NCBI GenBank assembly: GCA_018610125.1
Contig: JAHEOI010000123.1
Location: forward strand, 1-12,459
Reading direction: 5' to 3'
DNA from: Verrucomicrobiota bacterium
GTDB lineage: Bacteria > Verrucomicrobiota > Verrucomicrobiia > Limisphaerales > JAHEOI01
Length of the DNA stretch: 12,459 nt
Numbering within the stretch: the stretch's first letter is position 1; every line of letters starts with the position of its first letter. The position numbers and the translations under genes are program-made. The notes under the pieces are model-generated. The model did not search any database, was not told where the DNA came from, and saw only the letters and a program-made list of their open reading frames with translations. This document shows positions 5,409-12,459 of this stretch, in pieces.

Positions 5409-8294
5409 CTATGGGCTCGCCGACGGATGGGCTTGGGATTGGCGCGCCGCGTCCGGTAAGGCCGCGTAGCCGGCCAGTTCCTTGAGCCGTTTCCGAGCGG
5501 TTTTGGCCTTTTCGGAGCTCTGAGACGTGTTTTCAAGGAACGCTTGGTAGTGATCGACCGCTTTGGTTTTGTTTTGCTCTTGATAATAGATCTCGGCCAA
5601 CCGGTAGTGGGCTGCCGGATTATTAGGGGTCTTTTCCAGCAGCTTCGTGTAGTCCTCCTTGGCGTTCTCCCATTGCTCAAGGTTGAAATACGCCAACCCT
5701 CGGTTGAACAATCCGGCAATATTGCCAGGCTCTAGTTGGAGGGCTTGATTCAACGGTGGAAGCGCCTTGGAGTATTTCTCCTGCTCGATAAAGATATAGC
5801 TCTTGACCAGCAAGGGCTGGACATCCTTCGGATCACTCTTGAGCTGTTGCTCGATGGTTTTCAGCGCGTTGGTGGTGTTTCCGGATCGGAGATAGAGCTG
5901 GGCAAGGGAAGAGAGGAGCTGATGATTCTCCGGATTCTCGTTATAATGCTTTTTCAGCAGCTTTTCGGCAGTCTTTGTCTCCTTCTTGTCGAAGTGAGCC
6001 CACGCTTCCAATTGGACCAAATCGATCCGATTGGTGCGGGTGAGCCTGACTGACGAGCCGGACAACTCTTTGATCTCTTTCGTCACGGCAAGAACGCGAT
6101 CCGGCATATGATTCCGTAAATAAATCTCGGCGAGCCAGAAGCGTGCTTCCATGTGCTCCGGCTGCAAGTCGACAGTTCGTCGGAATTGTTGGGCTGCTTG
6201 GCGATGCAGCTTTCGCTTTGCCAAGACTTTCCCCAGATTAAAGCAAAAGTTGGGAGCGTCAACCGGGCCGCAGACGCGCAAGAGCTCTTCCCAATTGCGG
6301 TATTGGCCCAGCATGTTGCCGACTTTGTCGGTGATCTTCACGGATTGGGCACTACCGCTCCGGAGATGCTTGTTGACCTGGAGGTTGACGTGGCTGGCTA
6401 CGTTTTCCGGATTGAGACGTGAGGCGAGCTTGAAATAGTGCCCGGCTCGCTCGAAGTGATCGCTGCGCTGAAGTCGGACGCCAAGGAAATTGAGATTCCT
6501 CGAGTAAAACCGTCCCAGCTTCTTTGCGCCCTCAACGTCAAGCTCGATTGACTGGAGTAGCGGTGAGCCTTTGGAAAAGTCGAATTGCTCCCAAAAAGCG
6601 TCATTGGCTTTGACTTCGGCCTTGCTCAGCTTGGGAGGGGTGACTTTACCCTCGTCGTAGGGGGTGAGCCTGAACAAACTGCCGTGTGGCTCCTGATAAA
6701 AGCGCTCGAAGTAGTATCCAAAGCTGGGTTGGAGATAGTACAGAGGCGCCTTTTGGTCCAAGCGAGCGAGAAAGCTGATCAGCACCGGTGACGGAATGGG
6801 CTCCTCGAGCTTGGTGAGGTTGATTTTTGGCCAAATTTCAGGATGTGTCGCGCCCATGGTGCGGTGATAGAGCTTGTGGGGCATGAGCTCGGATTCCAGA
6901 AAGATATGGTCCGGGCCCTCCGGAGAGTCTGCCAACGCCGCCTCGACCAGGAGCATCTGGAGCTTGTTGTCGCTCAATACCACCGCTTGCTCATCCGGCA
7001 ATTGCTTAACGCTTTGGTGGGCAAACTGATGGAGGAGGTTTTGATTTCGGGACGACATATAAGGCCAGTTCTTCGAGAAAAGGCCGGCTGGGACACCGAT
7101 TACCGCGACCAGCACCAACCCGGCCAAGGCACGGTTAAGGAACTTTAAGCCGGTGCCTGGGCGATTTCGCGAGCGGGCGGGATCCTTTCCGCAAACCAGG
7201 AGGAAGTAGCCGCTAAAATAGCCGAGGGCAAGGGCCCCCATGTAGTAGAACGACAAAAAGCTTAACCCCATGCCAAGGTTACGCGGGCTATATGCCGGAT
7301 CGAATGCGACAAACGCGCAGACCACCAGGAAGACCCCGTGGAGAACACGGAACATGACCGCGGTCATTGCGTTCCCGAAGACGCTGGTGTCACCGAAGGT
7401 CGAGGGCCAACGGATTCCGATAAGGATGAGTGGAACCAGTGACGTGAAGCTGAGAATAAAGGCCCGATTCCGTAATTGGCTTACAAGCAGAAACATCTTC
7501 TGGCTACCGAGCTCGCTTCGCAGCAGTTGGATGAAGCCGGCCTCGGTATGAGTGGAAAACAGCTCGACCAAGGGGATGAGGAGGTAAAATAATAATCCAA
7601 GCCCGGCATATCCAAGGAGTCGGGAAAGCCATGGCCACGAGAAGAGCTTTCTGCCAACAATCCAGACAAGTGCTGCCGCAAAGACCGGCAAGAATCCAAG
7701 CATGGCCCAATTGTTGGTGATGGCCAGCCCGTACAGAAACCCAAGACGAGATACCCAGCTTGGTCGATCATCCACCCGGATTTGGAGGAGACAACGGATG
7801 ATGTAAGCGAATATTAGGAGATTGAGCATTTCCCCGGTGAGCGCCGTCGCATGCTCCCAAAAGGTTAATTGAAGCCCGCACACCAGGGCCGCGAACACTG
7901 GGGGGACCCAAGCGGTCTTGATCGAGAGAAACCCTTCGGGATCGCGCTCGCGCTGGCGTTGTTCGCGAGTGCGGTTGTGGGGAAGCAATGCGACCGATTT
8001 TGCCAAGACGCCGAGGGTGAGCGCGGCCAACAACGCGCTGAGCAGATTTAAAGCGATCGGCTGCCAATCGGGCGGCAAGAAGCGAAAGGGGTACGTCAGC
8101 AAATAAAGGACCGGCTGCGAGATCGTCGTGTTCCAGTCCCAGCCGGTGACTTTCGCCACTACCGGCAGGCTCTTGGCCGTTACCCAGAAGTTTAATGTTA
8201 CGGCGAAGAAGACAAACATGGCTGCGGCGATGATCCAGGGCAGCCGCCTTTGCACAAAAGAAACGATCGGATTCTCGACTTTGGATTCTGTCAT
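5409..8294 (-). CDS. DUF2723-like polytopic membrane protein with C-terminal TPR array
   Basis: 961 residues. About 1-410 is a polytopic membrane domain with roughly ten hydrophobic segments. It resembles DUF2723, a family related to GT-C protein O-mannosyltransferases: LTFWEHATALTGEMLNLL at 143-160 corresponds to the family's W...EvYtL motif, and YGLAITNNWAMLGF at 188-201 to the GLaltnHw motif. The DSGEF and HPPGYP motifs that open typical DUF2723 proteins are not there; at that place the protein reads AKVTGWDWN and PVLYLLTYPFRFLP. About 430-580 is a soluble linker, and about 600-935 holds TPR repeats, the clearest at 785-920 (for example a LEPGNIAGLFNRGLAYFNLE unit). A glycosyl-transfer or envelope-assembly role is an inference from the fold. 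The ATG at 8294 has only a weak AAGAG upstream. It follows the rRNA methyltransferase gene after 71 bases, so co-transcription is possible. The last 20 residues are Ala/Ser/Pro/Gln-rich. Confidence 0.85.
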   Translation of the reverse strand: MTESKVENPIVSFVQRRLPWIIAAAMFVFFAVTLNFWVTAKSLPVVAKVTGWDWNTTISQPVLYLLTYPFRFLPPDWQPIALNLLSALLAALTLGVLAKSVALLPHNRTREQRQRERDPEGFLSIKTAWVPPVFAALVCGLQLTFWEHATALTGEMLNLLIFAYIIRCLLQIRVDDRPSWVSRLGFLYGLAITNNWAMLGFLPVFAAALVWIVGRKLFSWPWLSRLLGYAGLGLLFYLLIPLVELFSTHTEAGFIQLLRSELGSQKMFLLVSQLRNRAFILSFTSLVPLILIGIRWPSTFGDTSVFGNAMTAVMFRVLHGVFLVVCAFVAFDPAYSPRNLGMGLSFLSFYYMGALALGYFSGYFLLVCGKDPARSRNRPGTGLKFLNRALAGLVLVAVIGVPAGLFSKNWPYMSSRNQNLLHQFAHQSVKQLPDEQAVVLSDNKLQMLLVEAALADSPEGPDHIFLESELMPHKLYHRTMGATHPEIWPKINLTKLEEPIPSPVLISFLARLDQKAPLYYLQPSFGYYFERFYQEPHGSLFRLTPYDEGKVTPPKLSKAEVKANDAFWEQFDFSKGSPLLQSIELDVEGAKKLGRFYSRNLNFLGVRLQRSDHFERAGHYFKLASRLNPENVASHVNLQVNKHLRSGSAQSVKITDKVGNMLGQYRNWEELLRVCGPVDAPNFCFNLGKVLAKRKLHRQAAQQFRRTVDLQPEHMEARFWLAEIYLRNHMPDRVLAVTKEIKELSGSSVRLTRTNRIDLVQLEAWAHFDKKETKTAEKLLKKHYNENPENHQLLSSLAQLYLRSGNTTNALKTIEQQLKSDPKDVQPLLVKSYIFIEQEKYSKALPPLNQALQLEPGNIAGLFNRGLAYFNLEQWENAKEDYTKLLEKTPNNPAAHYRLAEIYYQEQNKTKAVDHYQAFLENTSQSSEKAKTARKRLKELAGYAALPDAARQSQAHPSASP

Positions 8295-8365
8295 AGCAGT
8301 ACGCTCTTTTACTCGTAGCGATTCTTACGCTCGAATCAAGGATAAGGTCAATTTGTAACCGGAAT

Positions 8366-9550
8366 TCACTTGGTTGCCGAGGATTTTGTCAGGCGAAGGT
8401 CCGCAACGCACTCCATGTGCTGTGTTTGAGGGAACATATCGAGCGGGACGACCTTTTCGAGCCGAAATCGATTCCCGTCGCAGAGGGTCTTCAGGTCACG
8501 GGCCAGGGTTGCAGGGTGACAGGAGACATAAATGACTTGCGCCGGTTGGAGGTAACGAATGGCATCCAGAATCGCGACATGGCACCCGGTCCGCGGCGGA
8601 TCCAGAATCATGGTGGTTTGGTCCGCGGGGTATCGCTCAAGCAACGAAGGAAGCAGATTTTCGGCAGGACCTTGGATGAACTCACCGTTTTGGCGATCGT
8701 GCTTGAGGGCGTTCTTCCTAGCGGCCTGGATTGCGGGCCTGTCGACTTCCACTCCGATATACGTCTCAACCTGGTCCGCCAGCTCGATGCTGAAGAACCC
8801 GACGCCGCAATAAGCGTCAACCAGGTAATTCGTCCCGGCGGCGCGAAGACGCGCTTGGATCGTCGAAACAAGCTGTGGCAAGAGATGGAAATTGTTTTGG
8901 AAAAAGGAGTCTTTCGGGACTTCCCATTCTTCAGGAAATGCCCGCAATGTGACTTTTAAGCCTCCACGAGGTGGCGGATCGGCACGAACCGATTGAAGCT
9001 GCTCATTAAGCTCGAGCTCGGCTATGTGGCATTGGTCGACATCCACCACCAGCCGAGTGTTGTGCCGAAGAAAGCCGACCTTCATCCGCTTGGTGGCTCG
9101 ATCCCATTGGCTGCGCACCATTAACCGATTACGGTAGCCGTATTGGATCGAGCAAGGAATCATGGGGTCGATCGCTTTTGAGTCGAAGTTTCCGATCCGC
9201 TCGAAGAGATCGGTCACTTGCTTGTATTTGGCGGTGAGCTGGGCTGAATAAGAGAGATGCTGGTATTGGCATCCTCCACAGGCGCCGAAATAAGGACATC
9301 GGGGAGAAACCCGTTCCGGCGAGGGATCCAAAATTTCTAAAACCTCGGCACGTCCATAATTAGACTTCACCTCGGTGATTCTGGCGCGCACGGTCTCGCC
9401 GATCGCAACAAATTTGACGAAGAAGACCATGCCCTCGTGCCGGGCCACGCCTTCACCCCCGAAGGCGATGTCTGTGATGTTCAATGTGACTTCGCTCCCG
9501 ACTTGCGGGCTAGATTCCTTGTCCAACAAAATTTGATGCGTTTGAGTCAA
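8366..9550 (-). CDS. rlmD: TrmA/RlmD-family 23S rRNA (uracil-5-)-methyltransferase
   Basis: 394 residues; SAM-dependent RNA m5U methyltransferase of the RumA/RlmD (COG2265) type, acting in the cytoplasm on rRNA, most likely a 23S uridine. N-terminal TRAM domain at about 16-75 for RNA binding. The [4Fe-4S] cluster ligands are C85, C91, C94 (CPYFGACGGC) and C174. The methyltransferase domain has SFFQNN at 215-220, the SAM loop DAYCGVGFF at 245-253, LDPPRTGC at 316-323, the catalytic cysteine C344 in YVSCHPATLARD and the general base E380 in QTQHMEC. All catalytic residues are present, so it should be active. The start is TTG at 9550, preceded by AAAGG with 6-base spacing; an in-frame TGA lies shortly upstream and the next ATG would remove most of the TRAM domain. 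RlmD is preferred over RlmC or TrmA because of the TRAM domain and cluster, but target uridine specificity is not readable from sequence. Confidence 0.93.
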   Translation of the reverse strand: MTQTHQILLDKESSPQVGSEVTLNITDIAFGGEGVARHEGMVFFVKFVAIGETVRARITEVKSNYGRAEVLEILDPSPERVSPRCPYFGACGGCQYQHLSYSAQLTAKYKQVTDLFERIGNFDSKAIDPMIPCSIQYGYRNRLMVRSQWDRATKRMKVGFLRHNTRLVVDVDQCHIAELELNEQLQSVRADPPPRGGLKVTLRAFPEEWEVPKDSFFQNNFHLLPQLVSTIQARLRAAGTNYLVDAYCGVGFFSIELADQVETYIGVEVDRPAIQAARKNALKHDRQNGEFIQGPAENLLPSLLERYPADQTTMILDPPRTGCHVAILDAIRYLQPAQVIYVSCHPATLARDLKTLCDGNRFRLEKVVPLDMFPQTQHMECVADLRLTKSSATK

Positions 9551-9556
9551 GTTTTG

Positions 9557-9561
9557 CCTTT
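9557..9561 (-). promoter_or_regulatory. Ribosome-binding site supporting a TTG start of rlmD
   Basis: On the minus strand the bases read AAAGG, six bases before the TTG at 9550. It is the only good Shine-Dalgarno match near the start of the methyltransferase gene and supports use of the non-ATG codon. Confidence 0.55.
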
Positions 9562-9735
9562 GCCCTTTCCAGTGTTTGCAGCCTCAAGGAATCTGTGGCG
9601 AGGCGGAAGGATAGTTTCTTTTTGCCAATGAATCTGTTGTCGCTGTCTCGTCCATGTATCAGCCAACCAAAATGTCATTCCCATACCGGGAGTTGGGCAT
9701 TGGTGGAGCAATGTCGTTCAATTTCAAGGTTTATT

Positions 9736-9761
9736 GGGGGCAGTGCTCCGTCGCTGCCCCC
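9736..9761. terminator. Strong GC-rich hairpin, possible terminator
   Basis: Arms GGGGGCAG (9736-9743) and CTGCCCCC (9754-9761) pair perfectly around a ten-base loop. It lies 75 bases beyond the stop of the DUF3500 gene and about 190 bases before the rlmD start. A T-rich tail (GGTGTTTTCTTG) follows only on the plus strand; on the minus strand, the direction of the flanking genes, AATAAACC follows. It may end DUF3500 transcription, stop plus-strand transcription, or be a binding site. The rest of the 9551-9835 gap shows no gene or promoter that I can support. Confidence 0.45.
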
Positions 9762-9835
9762 GGTGTTTTCTTGTTCTGCCATGGAGGGGCCGCCCCGTTC
9801 GAGGCGTGTCTCCCGAGGCCACCTCGCTCACCCCT

Positions 9836-10891
9836 TCAGTCGGAGTGATGCTCCTCATAATGGCGTTTTAAGAGATCTCTTCCGAAGTCGTTTTGCAAGT
9901 CGCGCCAGACCGCATGAATATGATTCGCGCTATTTTGGGTGTTGGCATATTCCATCAGGAAGGCGGACCCTTGGATGCGGTAGTAATGCGGCTCTCGGGC
10001 CTCGAGGCCGCCGGCCCACGCAAAGTGGATCGATTCCGAGCGCTTGATTTCCTTCATTGCTTGCTTGGCGATTTCGGTGCGATAGCGATAGACATATTCC
10101 CGGATGAGCTTATCCAAGACCTTTTGCTGGCGTTGAGTCAGCTCTTCCCGGGCGAGGCCCAGAGGCTTGAGCCCATGGGCTTTCCGATCGGCGCCGGTCA
10201 AGATCTCATGGGGTGGTTCCTTGCTAAAGATCGCGGCGTCTCGCTGGTTCGCGCTCAGCGATTTGACAAGCTTTCTTGCCAAATCCTCTTCGGCTTTGAG
10301 GGTCCGCAAGCCTTTTTGCGGTCCTGAAAGCACCCGGGCGGGATTGGCGCCATAGAACGAAGGGGTGGTGGCGATATGGTCGCCCTCGACGATGGTGAAG
10401 TTCACCGAGAGGTGGTGCCCTTCGACCCGCCAGCCCCAGGTGCCGTCCGGCTTCGGATCGCCAAAGATGGTCACGTAGTAGAGCTCCGGATCGCGGGAGT
10501 CGTTGCCGCCTTCGAGATCGTAAAGGATCTGCTCAAGGCTCATGATCGTCAATGCCTTGACGTAGCCTTCGTGACTCAGGGCGGAGCTTAACAGCGCCTG
10601 AGCGAGCTGTCGTTGATCAGCCCCCATCTCCTTGAGCGAAACCCCCTCCCTCTCCTTGGGAAAGTAGTGCCAATTCGCCCGCTCATCGCTCTTCATTGGG
10701 AAGGTTGCCTGTTCCCGTTGCTTTTGCGAGAGCGAATCAAGGAAACGGTTGGCTGTCTTGGCCATTTGCTCGGTTGGACCATGGGCCTGAACGCTGCTCA
10801 AACCCATCGCGATGGCAATGCCGGTTAACCCCGAAAGTTTTGTTATCATGGAAGTTTTCATAATACTGAAAGTCAAAAACGGCGACTCCAT
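9836..10891 (-). CDS. Secreted DUF3500 family protein
   Basis: 351 residues; function unknown. The family hallmark is plain: WGWRVEGHHLSVNFTIVEG at about 152-170 followed by TTPSFYGANPARV (175-187), and a C-terminal YRIQGSAFLMEY...NHIHAVWRDLQNDFGRDLL block at 304-341. Residues 1-36 form a signal peptide with a hydrophobic core GLTGIAIAMGLSSV and a likely cut after VQA, so the protein is exported. Conserved His clusters (GHH, HIH, HYEEHH) could bind metal; this is a guess. The ATG at 10891 is chosen because GGAG lies 8 bases upstream; ATG codons at 10861 or 10849 would give a shorter, more standard signal peptide but have no ribosome-binding site. A TTG at 10984 is further out and touches the lnt stop. 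It lies 89 bases behind lnt in the same direction and may share its transcript. Confidence 0.88.
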   Translation of the reverse strand: MESPFLTFSIMKTSMITKLSGLTGIAIAMGLSSVQAHGPTEQMAKTANRFLDSLSQKQREQATFPMKSDERANWHYFPKEREGVSLKEMGADQRQLAQALLSSALSHEGYVKALTIMSLEQILYDLEGGNDSRDPELYYVTIFGDPKPDGTWGWRVEGHHLSVNFTIVEGDHIATTPSFYGANPARVLSGPQKGLRTLKAEEDLARKLVKSLSANQRDAAIFSKEPPHEILTGADRKAHGLKPLGLAREELTQRQQKVLDKLIREYVYRYRTEIAKQAMKEIKRSESIHFAWAGGLEAREPHYYRIQGSAFLMEYANTQNSANHIHAVWRDLQNDFGRDLLKRHYEEHHSD

Positions 10892-10899
10892 AAACGCAA

Positions 10900-10903
10900 C
10901 TCC
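10900..10903 (-). promoter_or_regulatory. Ribosome-binding site that favours the 10891 start of the DUF3500 gene
   Basis: GGAG on the minus strand within TTTTTTGGAGTT, 8 bases before the ATG at 10891. The other candidate start codons of this gene have no such match. Confidence 0.55.
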
Positions 10904-10980
10904 AAAAAATGGCTCTTTTTGAGGATCGGAGTGGCCTGTTTCGGATTCGCTGATGGGGGCCGGCCCCAAGAGACCCACGA

Positions 10981-12459
10981 TCAACGGTCGTGGCCTTCGC
11001 CTTGTCCTTGTCTGAATCGTCTTACCGCCCCGGGGAGAATGTTAAGCAGCGTGATGGCGCACGCCATCCAGCCAAACCAGTCACCGTAGCGGGTATAAAG
11101 CGTCGGCGAAGCCGTGTGGCCTTCCTTTTTCAACGGGATTTGAAAGGTCTCGAAACCGGCGCTGTGAATGTCCTTGTTGCCGGTGTCCGACTCGAAATAA
11201 GCGGGATGCAATGCCCCTCGTCGGTCGATCCAGCAAGTCAGGCCATTGTTTGTGCACCGAACCAAAGGGAGGCGATTCTCAACCGCCCGGAAGGCGGCAT
11301 TGGCGCCATGCTGCCATTGAGCCGAGCTGTTTCCGAACCATCCATCATTGGTGAGGTTTAGCAAGAAATCGATGTCCGGCTGTGCGTGTTGGCGGACCAA
11401 CTGAGGAAATAGGTCTTCAAAACAGATCAATGGCGAGGTCTTGGCATTGAGGTGGGGCAAATGGAATGGGACGGGGCGCTTCCCCGAGGAAAAACTTGCC
11501 TGAATCGGTGTCAGGTGCTTAAGGAACGGAAGCCAGTCCGAGAAAGGGATGTACTCGCCAAAGATCACGAGACGCTGCTTGTGGTAGATCTCAACGAGCT
11601 TGCCATCGGCGTTGAGCAAGAAGCCGGCATTGTAGTACCGATAGTCTTTGGATCGGGAGCCTCGCCGGCGATTCCGTTGAACGTGGTCGGCTCCCAAGAT
11701 CATCCAGGCATTGTTTGGGCGAAGCATCTCGACCAGCTTTTGGTAATCCTCTTGCCGCAAGCTTGGGAGGGAGGCCTCCGGCCAAATCAGCAGGTCAGGA
11801 TTCGTCTCCAATGCCTGCCTTGAGATCCGTAGGATTTTCTTAAAGCGTTGGGCATCCTTCTCGGGGTTAAAGATCAAGGTCTGCGGGATGCTCGGCTGGA
11901 CGAGTGCGGCCTTTAAGGTTCTGTCCGGCTCCCGAGTGGTGCCGACCTGCTGCATCCCAAAGCTCAAAGCTGCCACCAGCACCATAAGGCAGGGGGCCAT
12001 CTCCTTGGACCACGACCACGATGGACGTCCGTGATTCAGGAAGAGACAGACTGCCAGAACCAAGGAAGTCGAGAAGTAGACAACAAGGAACGAGACGCCA
12101 TAGACACCGGTGAATTCAGCGATTTGGATAAGCGGTAGCAGGCGGTATTGAGAGACCCCGAGGAAGTTCCAGGGAAAGCCGCTCAGAAAACGGGCGAGCA
12201 CCATCTCCAAGGCCACCCAAAGCAAGGCCGCGCTGAGCACCCACCATTGCCGGTGCCACCAGCCCATTGCGGAGAATCGCTCGAGAATGGCCGTCCAACC
12301 TTGGCCCCTCGTCTCGGTCGCGTCCCATCCTTTGAGAGGGTTGAGAGGGAAGCAGTGCCAGCTTAGCCAAACCCAGACAGCCGGATATAGGGCGCAATAG
12401 GCGCTCAGCGCCAGCCAGCCCGCGATCGCACCCGCCGGAAACGGAATGAACAGGAGCCA
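10981..12459 (-). CDS. lnt: Apolipoprotein N-acyltransferase (5' end outside window)
   Basis: Inner-membrane enzyme that transfers an acyl chain from phospholipid to the N-terminal cysteine of diacylated lipoproteins, the last step of lipoprotein maturation in Gram-negative-type cells. The frame is open from the window edge with 492 residues visible; the first 64 precede an internal ATG at 12267 and are hydrophobic with family-like WLALSAY, so the true start lies outside. Membrane segments fill about 1-170, then a periplasmic nitrilase-like domain, then one C-terminal membrane segment near YGDWFGWMACAITLLN. The catalytic triad is intact: Glu in LLIWPEASLPS (visible residue 228), Lys in IYHKQRL (294) and Cys in PLICFEDLFP (346), with the FGEYIPF loop Glu also present. 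The nitrilase end NLTNDGWFGNSSAQWQH is typical. Expected total length is about 500-560. The TGA is 89 bases from the DUF3500 start; a 12-base palindrome GGGGCCGGCCCC lies between. Confidence 0.96.
   Translation of the reverse strand, partial: WLLFIPFPAGAIAGWLALSAYCALYPAVWVWLSWHCFPLNPLKGWDATETRGQGWTAILERFSAMGWWHRQWWVLSAALLWVALEMVLARFLSGFPWNFLGVSQYRLLPLIQIAEFTGVYGVSFLVVYFSTSLVLAVCLFLNHGRPSWSWSKEMAPCLMVLVAALSFGMQQVGTTREPDRTLKAALVQPSIPQTLIFNPEKDAQRFKKILRISRQALETNPDLLIWPEASLPSLRQEDYQKLVEMLRPNNAWMILGADHVQRNRRRGSRSKDYRYYNAGFLLNADGKLVEIYHKQRLVIFGEYIPFSDWLPFLKHLTPIQASFSSGKRPVPFHLPHLNAKTSPLICFEDLFPQLVRQHAQPDIDFLLNLTNDGWFGNSSAQWQHGANAAFRAVENRLPLVRCTNNGLTCWIDRRGALHPAYFESDTGNKDIHSAGFETFQIPLKKEGHTASPTLYTRYGDWFGWMACAITLLNILPGAVRRFRQGQGEGHDR

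Noticed and set aside
8295..8365. Gap between rlmD and the TPR membrane-protein gene
   Set aside because: I looked for a promoter, hairpin or small gene and saw nothing supportable.
9600..9700. Sigma-70-like promoter upstream of rlmD (ATGACA and TACAT-like boxes)
   Set aside because: The boxes are not spaced by about 17 bases and neither matches well.
9595..10047. Plus-strand open frame of 150 codons across the gap and the end of the DUF3500 gene
   Set aside because: Low-complexity Arg/Ser/Pro-rich translation, half of it antisense to DUF3500, no family resemblance and no ribosome-binding site.
10956..10967. GGGGCCGGCCCC palindrome between lnt and the DUF3500 gene as a terminator
   Set aside because: It has no loop and no T-tract, so it cannot form a standard intrinsic terminator; it may be chance in GC-rich sequence.
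1..12459. CRISPR array inside the window, prompted by the Cas1 fragment
   Set aside because: No evenly spaced direct repeats of 25-40 bases were seen anywhere; nearly all of the window is occupied by intact genes.

Overview
The window looks like a chromosomal segment of a Gram-negative-type bacterium, most likely a member of the Verrucomicrobiota. Three things point there. The large membrane-TPR protein carries a DUF2723-like region of a form I associate with that phylum. The secreted pentapeptide protein has a short fibronectin-III-like region and a WGDCPxGC tail of the kind common in secreted verrucomicrobial proteins. Lipoprotein N-acylation (Lnt) and a DUF3500 protein sit together. The phylum call is from memory of these families, not from a search.

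Every intact gene is on the minus strand, so transcription runs from right to left. From the right edge: lnt (5' end outside the window), then a secreted DUF3500 protein; a 285-base gap with a strong hairpin; rlmD/rumA-type rRNA uracil methyltransferase starting at TTG; a 961-residue membrane protein with a C-terminal TPR array; a 157-base gap holding a long REP-like palindrome; then a tightly packed four-gene block of a GT-B glycosyltransferase, a WecA/MraY-like sugar-phosphate transferase (TTG start), metG and a secreted pentapeptide-repeat protein. Neighbours in this block overlap or nearly touch, with an ATGA junction at metG/pentapeptide and a possible one at the transferase/metG border. 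This suggests translational coupling of envelope-polysaccharide genes with a tRNA synthetase.

At the extreme left, on the plus strand and running into the end of the pentapeptide gene, is the piece that does not belong: a reading frame open to the window edge that is unmistakably Cas1, of the type found in Cas4-Cas1 fusions. The Cas1 similarity ends abruptly at about base 243, two bases before the stop codon of the convergent pentapeptide gene, and the C-terminal part of Cas1 is missing. So either a CRISPR-Cas locus to the left has been cut by a rearrangement, or the join is an assembly artefact. No CRISPR repeats or other cas genes are inside the window.

Functionally the window is a mix of housekeeping (metG, rlmD), envelope building (lnt, two glycosyltransferase-type enzymes, the DUF2723-like protein) and secreted proteins of unknown role (DUF3500, pentapeptide protein). 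I saw no tRNA or rRNA genes, insertion sequences or CRISPR arrays.
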